Source of the DNA: Subdoligranulum variabile
GTDB taxonomy: Bacteria; Bacillota; Clostridia; Oscillospirales; Ruminococcaceae
Assembly: GCF_025152575.1 (NCBI RefSeq)
Contig: NZ_CP102293.1
Coordinates: forward strand, 1,178,001-1,242,000
Direction: 5' to 3'
Length of the DNA: 64,000 nucleotides
Below are positions 29,610 to 38,736 of the stretch, one piece after another. Under the pieces are notes generated by a model that was not told the DNA's origin, did no database searches, and saw only the letters and a program-made list of their open reading frames with translations. The position numbers and the translations under genes were made by a program. How positions within the stretch are numbered: position 1 is the first letter of the stretch; each line of letters starts with the position of its first letter.

Positions 29610-31349
29610 GTGAAGACTGTACTGCAGCAACTCAAGCAATACAAACGGGCGGCGTGGACCTGCATCGGGTTCACGGCGCTGGAGGTTGTGATGGAGATCC
29701 TGCTCCCCTTCGTCACGGCCCGTATCATCGATGACGGTCTGGAGGCCGCCAATCTGGGGGTAGTCTACCGCTACGGCGCCCTGATGATCGCCATGGCTCT
29801 GGTGAGCCTGGCCTGCGGCGCCCTGGCCGGCAAGGCGGCGGCTTCGGCCTCCTCGGGTCTGGCCGCCAACCTGCGGGAGAGCATCTACGCCAAGATCCAG
29901 ACCTTCTCCTTTTCCAACATCGACAAATTCAGCGTGCCGGGCCTGGTCACCCGTATGACCACCGACATCACCAACGTCCAGAACGCCTTCATGATGGTCA
30001 TCCGCGTGGCGGTGCGCAGCCCCCTGACCCTGGTGTTCAGCTACGCCATGTGCCTGTACATCAGCCCCCGGCTCAGCGCCATGTTCCTCATCGCGGTGGT
30101 CTTCCTGGTGCTGGTCATCGGCAGCATCATGGTGGTGACGCTGCGCATCTTCAACGAGGTCTTCCAGAAATACGACGACCTGAACGCCAGCGTCCAGGAG
30201 AACATCTCCGCCATCCGGGTGGTCAAGGCCTTCGTCCGGGAATCCTATGAGAACGACAAATTCAGCAAGGCTTCCCGCAACCTCTACCGCCTCTTCGTCA
30301 AGGCCGAGAGCCTGCTGGCCTTCAACAACCCGGCCATGATGGTGGCGGTCTACTTCTGCATCATCTCGGTGTCCTGGCTGGGTGCCCAGTACATCGTGGG
30401 CGGCAGCATGACCACCGGCGACCTGACCAGCCTGTTCAGCTACATCATGGCCCTGCTCATGAGCCTGATGATGCTCTCCATGGTGGTGGTCATGATCAGC
30501 ATGTCCCTGGCCAGCATCCACCGTATCAGCGAGGTCCTCAACGAGACCCCCGACCTGGCCGATCCCGCCGATCCCGTCACCGACGTGCCGGACGGCCGCA
30601 TCGACTTTGACCATGTGAACTTCTCCTACAAGCACGGCAGCGGCAAGAACGCCCTCACCGACATCGATCTGCACATCCGTTCCGGCGAGACCATCGGCGT
30701 CATCGGCGGCACCGGCTCGGGCAAGTCCAGCCTGGTCAACCTGATCTGCCGCCTCTACGACGTGGACAGCGGCACCGTGAAGGTGGGCGGCGTGGACGTG
30801 CGCCGCTACGACATGGAGGTGCTGCGCAACCAGGTGTCGGTGGTGCTGCAGAAGAACACCCTCTTCTCCGGCTCCATTCTGGACAATCTGCGCTGGGGCA
30901 ACCCCGACGCCACCGACGAGGAGTGCATCGCCGCCTGCAAGGCGGCCTGTGCCGATGAGTTCATCGACCGCATGCCGGACGGCTACCACACCCGCATCGA
31001 GCGGGGCGGCGCCAATGTGTCGGGCGGCCAGAAGCAGCGCCTCTGCATCGCCCGGGCCCTGCTGAAGAAGCCCAAGGTGCTGATTCTGGACGACTCCACC
31101 TCCGCCGTGGACACCGCCACCGACGCCAAGATCCGGGCGGCCTTTGAAAAGACCATTCCCGGCACCACCAAGATCATCATCGCCCAGCGCATTTCCAGCG
31201 TGCAGAATGCCGACCGCATCCTGGTGCTGGACGGCGGGCGCATCGACGCCTTCGATACCCACGAAAACCTGCTGAAGACCAACGCCATCTACCAGGAGAT
31301 CTACGAGTCCCAGGTCAAGGGCGGCGGCGACTTCGACCAGCCCGCCTGA
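29610..31349 (+). CDS. ABC exporter half-transporter, subunit with degenerate ATP site
   Basis: One half of a heterodimeric type IV (MDR-like) ABC exporter, 579 residues. Six membrane helices fill residues 1-310 and the nucleotide-binding domain follows, with Walker A GGTGSGKSS, signature VSGGQKQR and Walker B LILDDSTSAVD. The catalytic glutamate after Walker B is Asp, the hallmark of the degenerate site subunit in BmrC or TM287-like pairs. The GTG at 29610 was chosen because AAGGAG is eight bases away. It is 14 bases from the second subunit gene. Drugs, lipids or peptides are possible substrates. Confidence 0.9.
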   Translation: MKTVLQQLKQYKRAAWTCIGFTALEVVMEILLPFVTARIIDDGLEAANLGVVYRYGALMIAMALVSLACGALAGKAAASASSGLAANLRESIYAKIQTFSFSNIDKFSVPGLVTRMTTDITNVQNAFMMVIRVAVRSPLTLVFSYAMCLYISPRLSAMFLIAVVFLVLVIGSIMVVTLRIFNEVFQKYDDLNASVQENISAIRVVKAFVRESYENDKFSKASRNLYRLFVKAESLLAFNNPAMMVAVYFCIISVSWLGAQYIVGGSMTTGDLTSLFSYIMALLMSLMMLSMVVVMISMSLASIHRISEVLNETPDLADPADPVTDVPDGRIDFDHVNFSYKHGSGKNALTDIDLHIRSGETIGVIGGTGSGKSSLVNLICRLYDVDSGTVKVGGVDVRRYDMEVLRNQVSVVLQKNTLFSGSILDNLRWGNPDATDEECIAACKAACADEFIDRMPDGYHTRIERGGANVSGGQKQRLCIARALLKKPKVLILDDSTSAVDTATDAKIRAAFEKTIPGTTKIIIAQRISSVQNADRILVLDGGRIDAFDTHENLLKTNAIYQEIYESQVKGGGDFDQPA

Positions 31350-31363
31350 AAGGAGGAAGCCCC

Positions 31364-33253
31364 ATGAAACAACCGAATCAACCCCGCACGGCGCCCCTGA
31401 AGGTGCTGAACCGGGTGCTGCGCTATATGCTGCATTACTATGCCCTGCCCTTTGCGCTGGTCATCGTATGCATCCTCGTCACGGCGGTGGCCACCGTCAC
31501 CGGCGCCACCTTCCCCCAGACGCTGGTGGACGACTACATCCTGCCCATGCTGAACACCGGCTCCACCGATTTTTCCGGTCTGGCCGCCAGCCTTGTGCGG
31601 CTGGCCTGCATCCTGGCGGTGGGCGTGGTGACCGCCTTCGCCTACAACCGCATCATGGTCTCGGTGAGCCAGGGCACCATGCGCCGGCTGCGGGATGAGC
31701 TGTTTCACCGCATGGAATCCCTGCCCATCTCCTACTTCGACACCCACGCCCACGGCGACATCATGTCGGTGTACACCAACGACATCGACACCCTGCGCCA
31801 GTTGCTGAGCCAGAGCATCCCCCAGATCATCAACACCAGCGTAACGATGATCGCCACCCTCATCACGATGATCTTCCTCAACCCGGCGCTGACCGTCATC
31901 TCCATCCTGACGGCCTGCGTCATGGTCATCGTCACGGTGAACTTCTCCAAGCTGTCCGGCAAATACTATGTGCGCCAGCAGCGGGATCTGGGCATCGTGG
32001 ACGGCTTCATCGAGGAGATGCTGGACGGCCAGAAGGTGGTCAAGGTCTTCTGCCACGAGGACGCCGCCCTGCGGGATTTCCGCGCCGTCAACGACCAGCT
32101 GCGGGACAGCGCCGACAAAGCCAACCGCTACGCCAACCTGCTCATGCCCATCAACGCCAACATCGGCTGGATCAGCTATGTGCTGGTGGCCATCGTGGGC
32201 GCGGTGCTGGGCATCAACGGTCTGGCGGGGGTTACCCTGGGCACCGTCATCACCTTTGTGGGCCTGAACAAGAGCTTCACCAACCCCATCACCCAGATCT
32301 CCATGCAGGTCAACTTTGTGGTCACGGCAGCCGCCGGTGCCCAGCGTGTCTTTGACCTGATGGACCAGACCCCCGAGGCCGACGACGGCTATGTGGAGCT
32401 GGTCAACGCCCAGGAGGACGCCGACGGCAGCGTGCATCCGGTGGATCACCGCACCAACGTCTGGGCCTGGAAGCATCCCCACAAGGCCGAGGGCACCGTC
32501 ACCTACACCAAGCTGGAAGGCAGCGTGGTGCTGGACGACGTGGACTTCGGCTACACGCCGGACAAGATGGTGCTGCACAACATCAGCCTGTGGGCAAAGC
32601 CCGGCCAGAAGATCGCCTTCGTGGGTGCCACCGGTGCCGGCAAGACCACCATCACCAACCTGATCAACCGGTTCTACGACATCGACGACGGCAAGATCCG
32701 CTATGACGGCATCAACATCAACAAGATCAAGAAGGCCGATCTGCGGCGGAGCCTGGGCATCGTGCTGCAGGACACCCACCTGTTCACCGGCACCGTGATG
32801 GACAACATCCGGTACGGCAACCTGGAGGCCAGCGACGAGGAGTGCATGGCCGCGGCCAAGCTGGCCAACGCCGACAGCTTCATCCGCCGTCTGCCCGACG
32901 GCTACCAGACCATGCTCACCGGCGACGGCGCCAACCTGAGCCAGGGCCAGCGGCAGCTGCTGGCCATTGCCCGGGCGGCGGTGGCTGACCCGCCGGCGCT
33001 GATCCTGGATGAGGCCACCTCCTCCATCGATACCCGCACCGAGAAGCTGGTCCAGGACGGCATGGACGCCCTGATGACCGGCCGCACCACCTTCGTCATC
33101 GCCCACCGCCTTTCCACGGTACGCAACGCCGACTGCATCATGGTCATGGAGCAGGGCCGCATCATCGAGCGCGGCACCCACGATGAACTCATCGCCAAGC
33201 GCGGCAAGTATTACCAGCTCTACACCGGCAACTTTGCGGAGGAACCGGCGTAA
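31364..33253 (+). CDS. ABC exporter half-transporter, subunit with consensus ATP site
   Basis: The second half of the exporter, 629 residues, with six membrane helices (about 30-330) and an insert of about 45 residues before the nucleotide-binding domain (TPEADDGYVEL to VTYTKLEG). Walker A is GATGAGKTT, Walker B is LILDEATSSID with the catalytic Glu, and the signature is LSQGQRQLL. The altered signature (LSQGQ) pairs with the Asp of the partner in the degenerate site, the expected division of labour. The ATG follows AAAGGAGGAAG. The extra length lies mostly in the linker. Confidence 0.9.
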   Translation: MKQPNQPRTAPLKVLNRVLRYMLHYYALPFALVIVCILVTAVATVTGATFPQTLVDDYILPMLNTGSTDFSGLAASLVRLACILAVGVVTAFAYNRIMVSVSQGTMRRLRDELFHRMESLPISYFDTHAHGDIMSVYTNDIDTLRQLLSQSIPQIINTSVTMIATLITMIFLNPALTVISILTACVMVIVTVNFSKLSGKYYVRQQRDLGIVDGFIEEMLDGQKVVKVFCHEDAALRDFRAVNDQLRDSADKANRYANLLMPINANIGWISYVLVAIVGAVLGINGLAGVTLGTVITFVGLNKSFTNPITQISMQVNFVVTAAAGAQRVFDLMDQTPEADDGYVELVNAQEDADGSVHPVDHRTNVWAWKHPHKAEGTVTYTKLEGSVVLDDVDFGYTPDKMVLHNISLWAKPGQKIAFVGATGAGKTTITNLINRFYDIDDGKIRYDGININKIKKADLRRSLGIVLQDTHLFTGTVMDNIRYGNLEASDEECMAAAKLANADSFIRRLPDGYQTMLTGDGANLSQGQRQLLAIARAAVADPPALILDEATSSIDTRTEKLVQDGMDALMTGRTTFVIAHRLSTVRNADCIMVMEQGRIIERGTHDELIAKRGKYYQLYTGNFAEEPA

Positions 33254-33275
33254 CCCCTTTGCTCATACGAGAAAG

Positions 33276-33312
33276 CCCCCGGCCCCGGCGGAAATTCCGC
33301 CGGGGCCGGGGG
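33276..33312. terminator. Terminator after the ABC exporter operon
   Basis: A very GC-rich hairpin built on CCCCCGGCCCCGGCGGAA, ending GGTCTTT on the plus strand. The opposite gene also ends here. Confidence 0.8.
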
Positions 33313-33324
33313 TCTTTGTATGGG

Positions 33325-34320
33325 TCATTGGCCCGCACAGATGGCATCGATCTCTGCCAGCTCTTCGGGGGCAAAGGCGGTGTTTTCCACCGCCCGGATG
33401 TTATCGAGGATCTGTTCCGGCCGGGAGGCACCGATGAGCACGCTGGTGACCACCGGCTGGGCCAGCAGCCAGGCCAGGGCCATCTCGGCCAGGGTCTGGC
33501 CCCGGCGGGCGGCCACCTCGTTCAGCGCCCGGATCTTGGCGACCACCTCGGGGGTGATGTCCTTTTCTTTCAGGTAGCGGCCGTCGGTGCGGATGCGGCT
33601 GTCGGCGGGGATGCCGTGGAGATACCGGTCGGTGAGCCGTCCCTGGGCCAGGGGGCTGAAGGTGATGAGGCCGCGGCTGACCTTGCCCACGCTCTCCTTG
33701 AGGCCGTTTTCTTCGATCTTGCGGTCAAAGAGGGAGTACCGGTTCTGGCAGATGACGAAGGGGCAGTGCAGCTCGTCGAGGATAGCCGCCGCCCGTTCCA
33801 GGGTGGGGCCGTCGTAGTTGGAAAGCCCCACGTACAGCGCCTTGCCGCTGCGCACCGCCTGGGCCAGGGCTTCCATGGTTTCTTCCAACGGGGTGGCGGG
33901 GTCCATGCGGTGGTGGTAGAAGATATCCACATAGTCCAGGCCCATCCGCTGCAGGCTTTTGTCCAGCCCGGCCAGCAGGTGTTTGCGGCTGCCCCAGTCG
34001 CCGTAGGGCCCCTCCCACATCAGATACCCGGCCTTGGTGGAGATGATGAGCTCGTCCCGGTGGGGGCGGAAATCCTCCCGCAGGATGCGGCCGAAGTTGC
34101 GCTCGGCGGCGCCGGGGGCGGGGCCGTAGTTGTCGGCCAGGTCAAAGTGGGTGATGCCTTGGTCAAAGGCCGTGCGGCAGAGGGCACGCATATTCTCGTA
34201 GGGGGCGTTGTCCCCGAAATTGTGCCACAGCCCCAGGGAAACGGCGGGCAGCAGCAGCCCGCTGCGCCCGCAGCGGCGGTAGGGCATGGTGTCGTAACGG
34301 TGGGGGTCAGCCTGGTACAT
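33325..34320 (-). CDS. Aldo/keto reductase, YghZ-like
   Basis: A 331-residue NADPH-dependent aldo/keto reductase close to E. coli YghZ (L-glyceraldehyde 3-phosphate reductase) and related methylglyoxal reductases. The catalytic tetrad is visible: FDLADNYG with Asp and Tyr, STKAGY with Lys, and FYHHRMDP with His. The opening RYDTMPYRRCGRSGLLLPAVSLG and LWHNFGD are typical of this subfamily. The gene stands alone, followed by the ABC exporter terminator. A role in detoxifying aldehydes is plausible but inferred. Confidence 0.88.
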   Translation of the reverse strand: MYQADPHRYDTMPYRRCGRSGLLLPAVSLGLWHNFGDNAPYENMRALCRTAFDQGITHFDLADNYGPAPGAAERNFGRILREDFRPHRDELIISTKAGYLMWEGPYGDWGSRKHLLAGLDKSLQRMGLDYVDIFYHHRMDPATPLEETMEALAQAVRSGKALYVGLSNYDGPTLERAAAILDELHCPFVICQNRYSLFDRKIEENGLKESVGKVSRGLITFSPLAQGRLTDRYLHGIPADSRIRTDGRYLKEKDITPEVVAKIRALNEVAARRGQTLAEMALAWLLAQPVVTSVLIGASRPEQILDNIRAVENTAFAPEELAEIDAICAGQ

Positions 34321-34364
34321 AGGGAGGTTCCTCCTGTGTGATTTTTCCCCATTGTACCAGCCTT

Positions 34365-34484
34365 GTTCTTTTCTTGCAAGAAAAGAACCAAAAGAACTCT
34401 AACGAAAAATCCCTCGCAGGGTGATACCCCTGCGAGGGATTTTTGATTGGAATTTCTTCGGTTCCTTCTTTGCAAAGAAGGAAC
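34365..34484. repeat. Composite palindromic element between the reductase and argF
   Basis: Two perfect 24-base palindromes, 34365-34388 (core TTTTCTTGCAAGAAAA) and 34461-34484 (core CTTCTTTGCAAAGAAG), flank a central hairpin at 34405-34444. That hairpin (arms AAAAATCCCTCGCAGGG) ends in TTTTT on both strands and is the terminator of the arginine operon. The outer segments are also partly complementary, so all 120 bases can fold as one structure. It looks like a REP/MITE-type element or an elaborate terminator. Confidence 0.7.
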
Positions 34485-34492
34485 AAGACCCG

Positions 34493-35404
34493 TCACTTGC
34501 CGGCCAGCAGAATGGCCAGGACGGCTTTTTCCACATGAAGGCGGTTTTCCGCCTCATCAAAAATCTCGTTGGCGTGCTTTTCAAACACATCGGTGGCGAT
34601 CTCCTCGCCCCGGCGGGCGGGCAGCGGATGCTGCACCATGCAATCCGGCTTGGCCAGGGCCATCCGGTCGGCGTCCAGCGTGAATCCGGTGAAATCCCGG
34701 TAGCGGCGCTCGGTCTCCCGCTCCATGCCCATGCTCACCCACACGTCGGTGAAGAGCACATCGGCGTCCCGGGCGGCCTCGTCGGGGTCATGGACCAGCC
34801 GGAAGGCATCGCCGTAGGCTTTGGCCTGCATCAGCACATCGGCGGCGGGACGATACCCCTTGGGGCAGGCCATGGTGACCTGCATACCTACCGCCAGGCA
34901 GCCCACAATGAGGCTGTTGGCCATGTTGTAGCCGTCGCCGATGAAGCCCATGCGCAGCCCTTCCAGCTTTCCCTTGTACTCCCGCACCGTCATCAGGTCG
35001 GTGAGGACCTGCAGCGGATGGGCGTAGTCGGTCATGCCGGACACCACCGGCACGCCGCTGTACTGGGCCAGGGCGTCCAGGTCGGTCTGCTTGTAGGTGC
35101 GGCAGACGATGGCGTCATAATACCGCCCCAGCACCCGGGCGGTGTCCTGGACGGGCTCGCCCCGGGCGGTCTGCAGATCGTTGGCGCTCAGGTACGTGCC
35201 CAGGCCCCCCATCTGGTAGATGCCCACCTCCAGGCTGGTGCGGGTACGGGTGGAATGTTTGGCAAAGAGCAGCGCCACCGCCTTGCCCTGCAGGTCCTTG
35301 GGGTCAACGCCCTGCTTGTGCAGCCGCTTGTACTCGTCGGCCACATCCAGGATGTGCAGGATCTCGTCGCGGGACAGTCCGCCCAGTTTCAACAGATGTT
35401 TCAT
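34493..35404 (-). CDS. argF: Ornithine carbamoyltransferase
   Basis: Transfers the carbamoyl group to ornithine to give citrulline. The product has about 303 residues. The carbamoyl phosphate motif STRTRTS, the ornithine-side FTDVWVSMG and the C-terminal HPLPARRGEE are present. In most ornithine enzymes the last motif is HCLP; here Pro replaces the Cys. The ATG at 35402-35404 follows GGAG by eight bases and shares a base with the argD stop. It is the last gene of the arginine operon. The operon makes another carbamoyltransferase substrate unlikely. Confidence 0.92.
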   Translation of the reverse strand: MKHLLKLGGLSRDEILHILDVADEYKRLHKQGVDPKDLQGKAVALLFAKHSTRTRTSLEVGIYQMGGLGTYLSANDLQTARGEPVQDTARVLGRYYDAIVCRTYKQTDLDALAQYSGVPVVSGMTDYAHPLQVLTDLMTVREYKGKLEGLRMGFIGDGYNMANSLIVGCLAVGMQVTMACPKGYRPAADVLMQAKAYGDAFRLVHDPDEAARDADVLFTDVWVSMGMERETERRYRDFTGFTLDADRMALAKPDCMVQHPLPARRGEEIATDVFEKHANEIFDEAENRLHVEKAVLAILLAGK

Positions 35405-36582
35405 CACAGTTTCTCCAACACGGTACGCAGGATGGCGAGGGCTTTGTCCACATCCTCCTGCGTGAGGATCAGCGGCGGCAGCAGGCGCAGCCGGGTCTTG
35501 GCGGTGAGCACCAGCAGGCCCTGCTGCTCGCAGGCGGTGCGCACGGCGGCGGCGCTGATGCCCTCCTCGAAGGCAATGCCCACCATCAGGCCCAGGCCGC
35601 TCACCTCGGCGACGTGGGGCAGCTTTTTGAGTTCCGCCCGCAGATACTCCGCCAGCGCACGGTCCTTAGCCAGCAGGTCGTCGGTGAGCTGCTGCATAAC
35701 GGCCAGCGCGCCGGCACACACCACCGGGTTGCCGCCGAAGGTGGAGCCGTGGGAACCGGGTCCCATGTGCTCGGCCACCTTGCGGTTCATGACGACGGCG
35801 CCGATGGGAAGCCCTCCGCCCAGGCCCTTGGCCAGGGTGACGATGTCGGGGTGCAGAGCAAACTGCTCGCAGGCCAGGAAGGTGCCGGTGCGGCCCACGC
35901 CGGTCTGCACCTCGTCCACCAGCAGCAGGATGTCATGCTCCTTGCAGAAGGCGGCGACTTTCGCCACATAGTCCTTGTCGAGGGCCACCACGCCGCCCTC
36001 GCCCTGGACCAGTTCCAGCAGCACGGCGCAGGTTTCGTGATCCGCGGCGGCTTCCAGGGCGGCGAAGTCCCCCGCCGGGATGTAGCCGAACCGCTCCGGG
36101 AAAGGCCCGAAATCGTGGTGGAAGACATCCTGGCCGGTGGCGGTGAGGGTGGCCAGCGTCCGCCCGTGGAAGGAGTTGACCAGGGTCAGCACCTTGTTGC
36201 GGTCGGGGCCGTAGGTGTCCACGCTGTATTTGCGGGCGGCCTTGATGGCGCCCTCGTTGGCCTCGGCGCCGGAGTTGCCGAAAAATACCGCATCCAGCCC
36301 GGTGCGGCGGCAGAGTTCTTCCGCCAGAGCACCGCAGGGCTCGGTGTAATAGAGGTTGGAGGTGTGCTGCAGCTTGGCCGCCTGGGCCGTGACCGCCGCC
36401 ACCCAGGCCGGATGGCAGAAGCCCAGGGCGTTGACCCCGATGCCGGAGGTAAAGTCAAGATACGCCTTGCCCTCGGCGTCGGTGGCGACCATGCCCTGGC
36501 CGCCCACCAGTGCCACCGGGCTGCGGCCGTAGGTATGCAGGACGTAGGTATCGTCCCGCTTCATGATGGACTGGGAATTCAT
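35404..36582 (-). CDS. argD: Acetylornithine aminotransferase
   Basis: A PLP-dependent transaminase converting N-acetylglutamate semialdehyde to N-acetylornithine. At 392 residues, it shows the PLP phosphate site NSGAEANEGA, LVDEVQTG and the Schiff-base lysine in TLAKGLGGG. The ATG follows GGGAGG. It lies 15 bases after argB and its stop overlaps the argF start. Confidence 0.95.
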   Translation of the reverse strand: MNSQSIMKRDDTYVLHTYGRSPVALVGGQGMVATDAEGKAYLDFTSGIGVNALGFCHPAWVAAVTAQAAKLQHTSNLYYTEPCGALAEELCRRTGLDAVFFGNSGAEANEGAIKAARKYSVDTYGPDRNKVLTLVNSFHGRTLATLTATGQDVFHHDFGPFPERFGYIPAGDFAALEAAADHETCAVLLELVQGEGGVVALDKDYVAKVAAFCKEHDILLLVDEVQTGVGRTGTFLACEQFALHPDIVTLAKGLGGGLPIGAVVMNRKVAEHMGPGSHGSTFGGNPVVCAGALAVMQQLTDDLLAKDRALAEYLRAELKKLPHVAEVSGLGLMVGIAFEEGISAAAVRTACEQQGLLVLTAKTRLRLLPPLILTQEDVDKALAILRTVLEKL

Positions 36583-36597
36583 AGCCTGTACCTCCCT

Positions 36598-37452
36598 TTA
36601 GCGGTTGCCGCGGCGGTAGAACATGGTACCGGCGCCGCGGTCGGAGAACATCTCCAGCAGAATGGAATGGGGCACCCGGCCGTCGATGATGACCGCCTCG
36701 TGGACGCCCTTGTAGATGGCTTCCGCCATGCCCTCGATCTTGGGCAGCATGCCCCCGGCGATGACCCCCGCCTGCTTGTAACCCTCGATCTCCGAGACTT
36801 CCACCTCGGGGATGAGGGTGGACTCATCGTCCTTGTTGTAGAGCAGACCCACGATGTCGGTCATGCTGACCAGCTTTTCGGCGTGAAGGGCGATGGCGAT
36901 CTCCGCGGCGGCGGTGTCGGCATTGATGTTGTAGGGGATGCCGTTGCTGTCCATGCCCACCGTGGCGATGACCGGGATGAAGCTGTCCGCCAGCAGATGG
37001 TCGATCAGGGTGGTGTCCACCCGCTCGATCTCGCCCACGTAGCCAAGATCCATGTCCGCCTTGCGGGAGCAGGTGATCATATGCCCGTCCATGCCGCAGA
37101 GGCCCACGCCCCGGCCCTTGAGCAGCGCCACCAGGTCCTTGTTCACCTGGCCCGCCAGCACCTGCTGGACGATGCCCATGGTCTCCTTGTCGGTGTAGCG
37201 CAGGCCGCCCACGAATTTGGACTCCTTGCCCACCTTTTTGAGCATCTGGTTGATGGCCGGGCCGCCGCCGTGGACCAGCACCACCCGCACGCCCAGCAGC
37301 GTCAGGGTGACCAGGTCGTTCATGACGGCCAGCTTCAGTGCATCGTTGACCATGGCGTTGCCGCCGTACTTGATGACCAGCGTCTTGCCGTGGTATTTCT
37401 GGATATAGGGCGTTGCTTCGCTGAAAAGCAGCGCCATCTGTTCGTTTTTCAT
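36598..37452 (-). CDS. argB: Acetylglutamate kinase
   Basis: Phosphorylates N-acetylglutamate. The 284-residue amino-acid kinase fold shows VIKYGGNAM near the N-terminus, VHGGGPAINQ, and the acidic DIVGL and NADTAA loops. It lacks an obvious N-terminal extension of the arginine-sensitive hexameric type (the start at MKNEQMALLF has only a short helix), so feedback inhibition is uncertain. It follows argJ by 20 bases. Confidence 0.95.
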   Translation of the reverse strand: MKNEQMALLFSEATPYIQKYHGKTLVIKYGGNAMVNDALKLAVMNDLVTLTLLGVRVVLVHGGGPAINQMLKKVGKESKFVGGLRYTDKETMGIVQQVLAGQVNKDLVALLKGRGVGLCGMDGHMITCSRKADMDLGYVGEIERVDTTLIDHLLADSFIPVIATVGMDSNGIPYNINADTAAAEIAIALHAEKLVSMTDIVGLLYNKDDESTLIPEVEVSEIEGYKQAGVIAGGMLPKIEGMAEAIYKGVHEAVIIDGRVPHSILLEMFSDRGAGTMFYRRGNR

Positions 37453-37472
37453 CGCCGTGTTCCCCTCGCTTC

Positions 37473-38699
37473 TCAGGTGCGGTAGTCGCCGTTGATCTTG
37501 ACGTAGTCGTAGGTCAGATCGCAGCCCCAGGCCTTGGCCGTGGCATCGCCGCAGCCCAGATCCACCAGGATCTCGATCTCGTCCTCTTTCAGGACCTTGG
37601 CGGCCTCCTCCTCGCTGTAGGGGTGGTAGGCGGCGTTCTCGCAGACAAAGACCTCCCCGGCCCGGCTCTTGAGCCGCACGGCGGTCTTGGAGATATCGAA
37701 GTCCCCCGGGGTGTAGCCGATGGCGCAGAGCACCCGGCCCCAGTTGGCGTCGGCACCGAACATGGCGGCCTTGAACAGGGTGGAGTGGATGACGCTCTTG
37801 GACACCGCCCGGGCCGTTGCCAGGTCAGGCGCGCCGGTGACGGTGCATTCCAGCAGCTTGGTAGCACCCTCACCGTCGGCAGCCAGTTCCCGGCAGAGAT
37901 GCTCGGCCACCACGGTCAGCGCCGCCACGAAGGTGTCGTAGTCGGCGGTGCCTTCCGCCACTTCGGCACCGGACAGGCCGGAGGCCAGCAGCAGCACGGT
38001 GTCGTTGGTGGAGGTGTCGCCGTCCACCGAGATCTGGTTGAAGGTGGCCGGCACCACGGTGGAGAGCGCCTTCTGGAGGACGGCGGGTTCCACCTTGGCG
38101 TCGGTGGTCATGAAAAGCAGCATGGTGGCCATGTTGGGATGGATCATGCCGGAACCTTTGGCGATGGCGCCGATGCGGCAGGTCTTGCCGCCGATGGTGA
38201 ACTCCACGGCAAATTCCTTGGCGTGGGTGTCGGTGGTCATGATGGCGGTGGCGGCGTCATGGCTGCCCTCCGGGGTGGCGGCCAGCTTGGCGGCGGCCGC
38301 GGGGACGCCCTTCTCAAAAGGCGCCAGCTCCATGGCCTGGCCGATGACGCCGGTGGAGGCGGGCAGCACGTCGTTGGCGTCGATGCCCAGGGCCTGGGCC
38401 ACCAGGCCGCAGGTGTCCTGGGCCAGCTGGATGCCATTGGGGGCGCAGGTGTTGGCGTTGCCGCTGTTCACCACGATGGCCTGGGCGTAGCCGTCCTGCA
38501 GATGTTCCCGGTCCACCGTGATGGGGGCGCCGTACACCTTGTTGGTGGTGTAGCAGCCGGCGCCCGCGCAGCGCACCTCCGCCTTGATCAGCGCCAGATC
38601 CAGTTTGCTGTGGTTATGCCGGATGCCGCAGTGTACACCGGCGGCGGAAAAACCTTGGGCGGCACAGATGCCGCCCGCAACAGGCTGAAAAGTTTCCAT
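37473..38699 (-). CDS. argJ: Bifunctional ornithine acetyltransferase / N-acetylglutamate synthase
   Basis: Recycles the acetyl group between acetylornithine and glutamate, giving a cyclic arginine pathway. The 408-residue proenzyme contains the autocleavage site before Thr in GMIHPNMATML (about residue 190), the nucleophile of the mature beta chain. The ATG at 38697-38699 (METFQPVAGG) follows GAGAGG; an in-frame ATG 19 codons earlier is less likely. Because argJ can both start and recycle, no separate argA is required. Confidence 0.95.
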   Translation of the reverse strand: METFQPVAGGICAAQGFSAAGVHCGIRHNHSKLDLALIKAEVRCAGAGCYTTNKVYGAPITVDREHLQDGYAQAIVVNSGNANTCAPNGIQLAQDTCGLVAQALGIDANDVLPASTGVIGQAMELAPFEKGVPAAAAKLAATPEGSHDAATAIMTTDTHAKEFAVEFTIGGKTCRIGAIAKGSGMIHPNMATMLLFMTTDAKVEPAVLQKALSTVVPATFNQISVDGDTSTNDTVLLLASGLSGAEVAEGTADYDTFVAALTVVAEHLCRELAADGEGATKLLECTVTGAPDLATARAVSKSVIHSTLFKAAMFGADANWGRVLCAIGYTPGDFDISKTAVRLKSRAGEVFVCENAAYHPYSEEEAAKVLKEDEIEILVDLGCGDATAKAWGCDLTYDYVKINGDYRT

Positions 38700-38736
38700 G
38701 ATTGTTTTCCTCTCTCCCATTCCACGATCTATGAGT

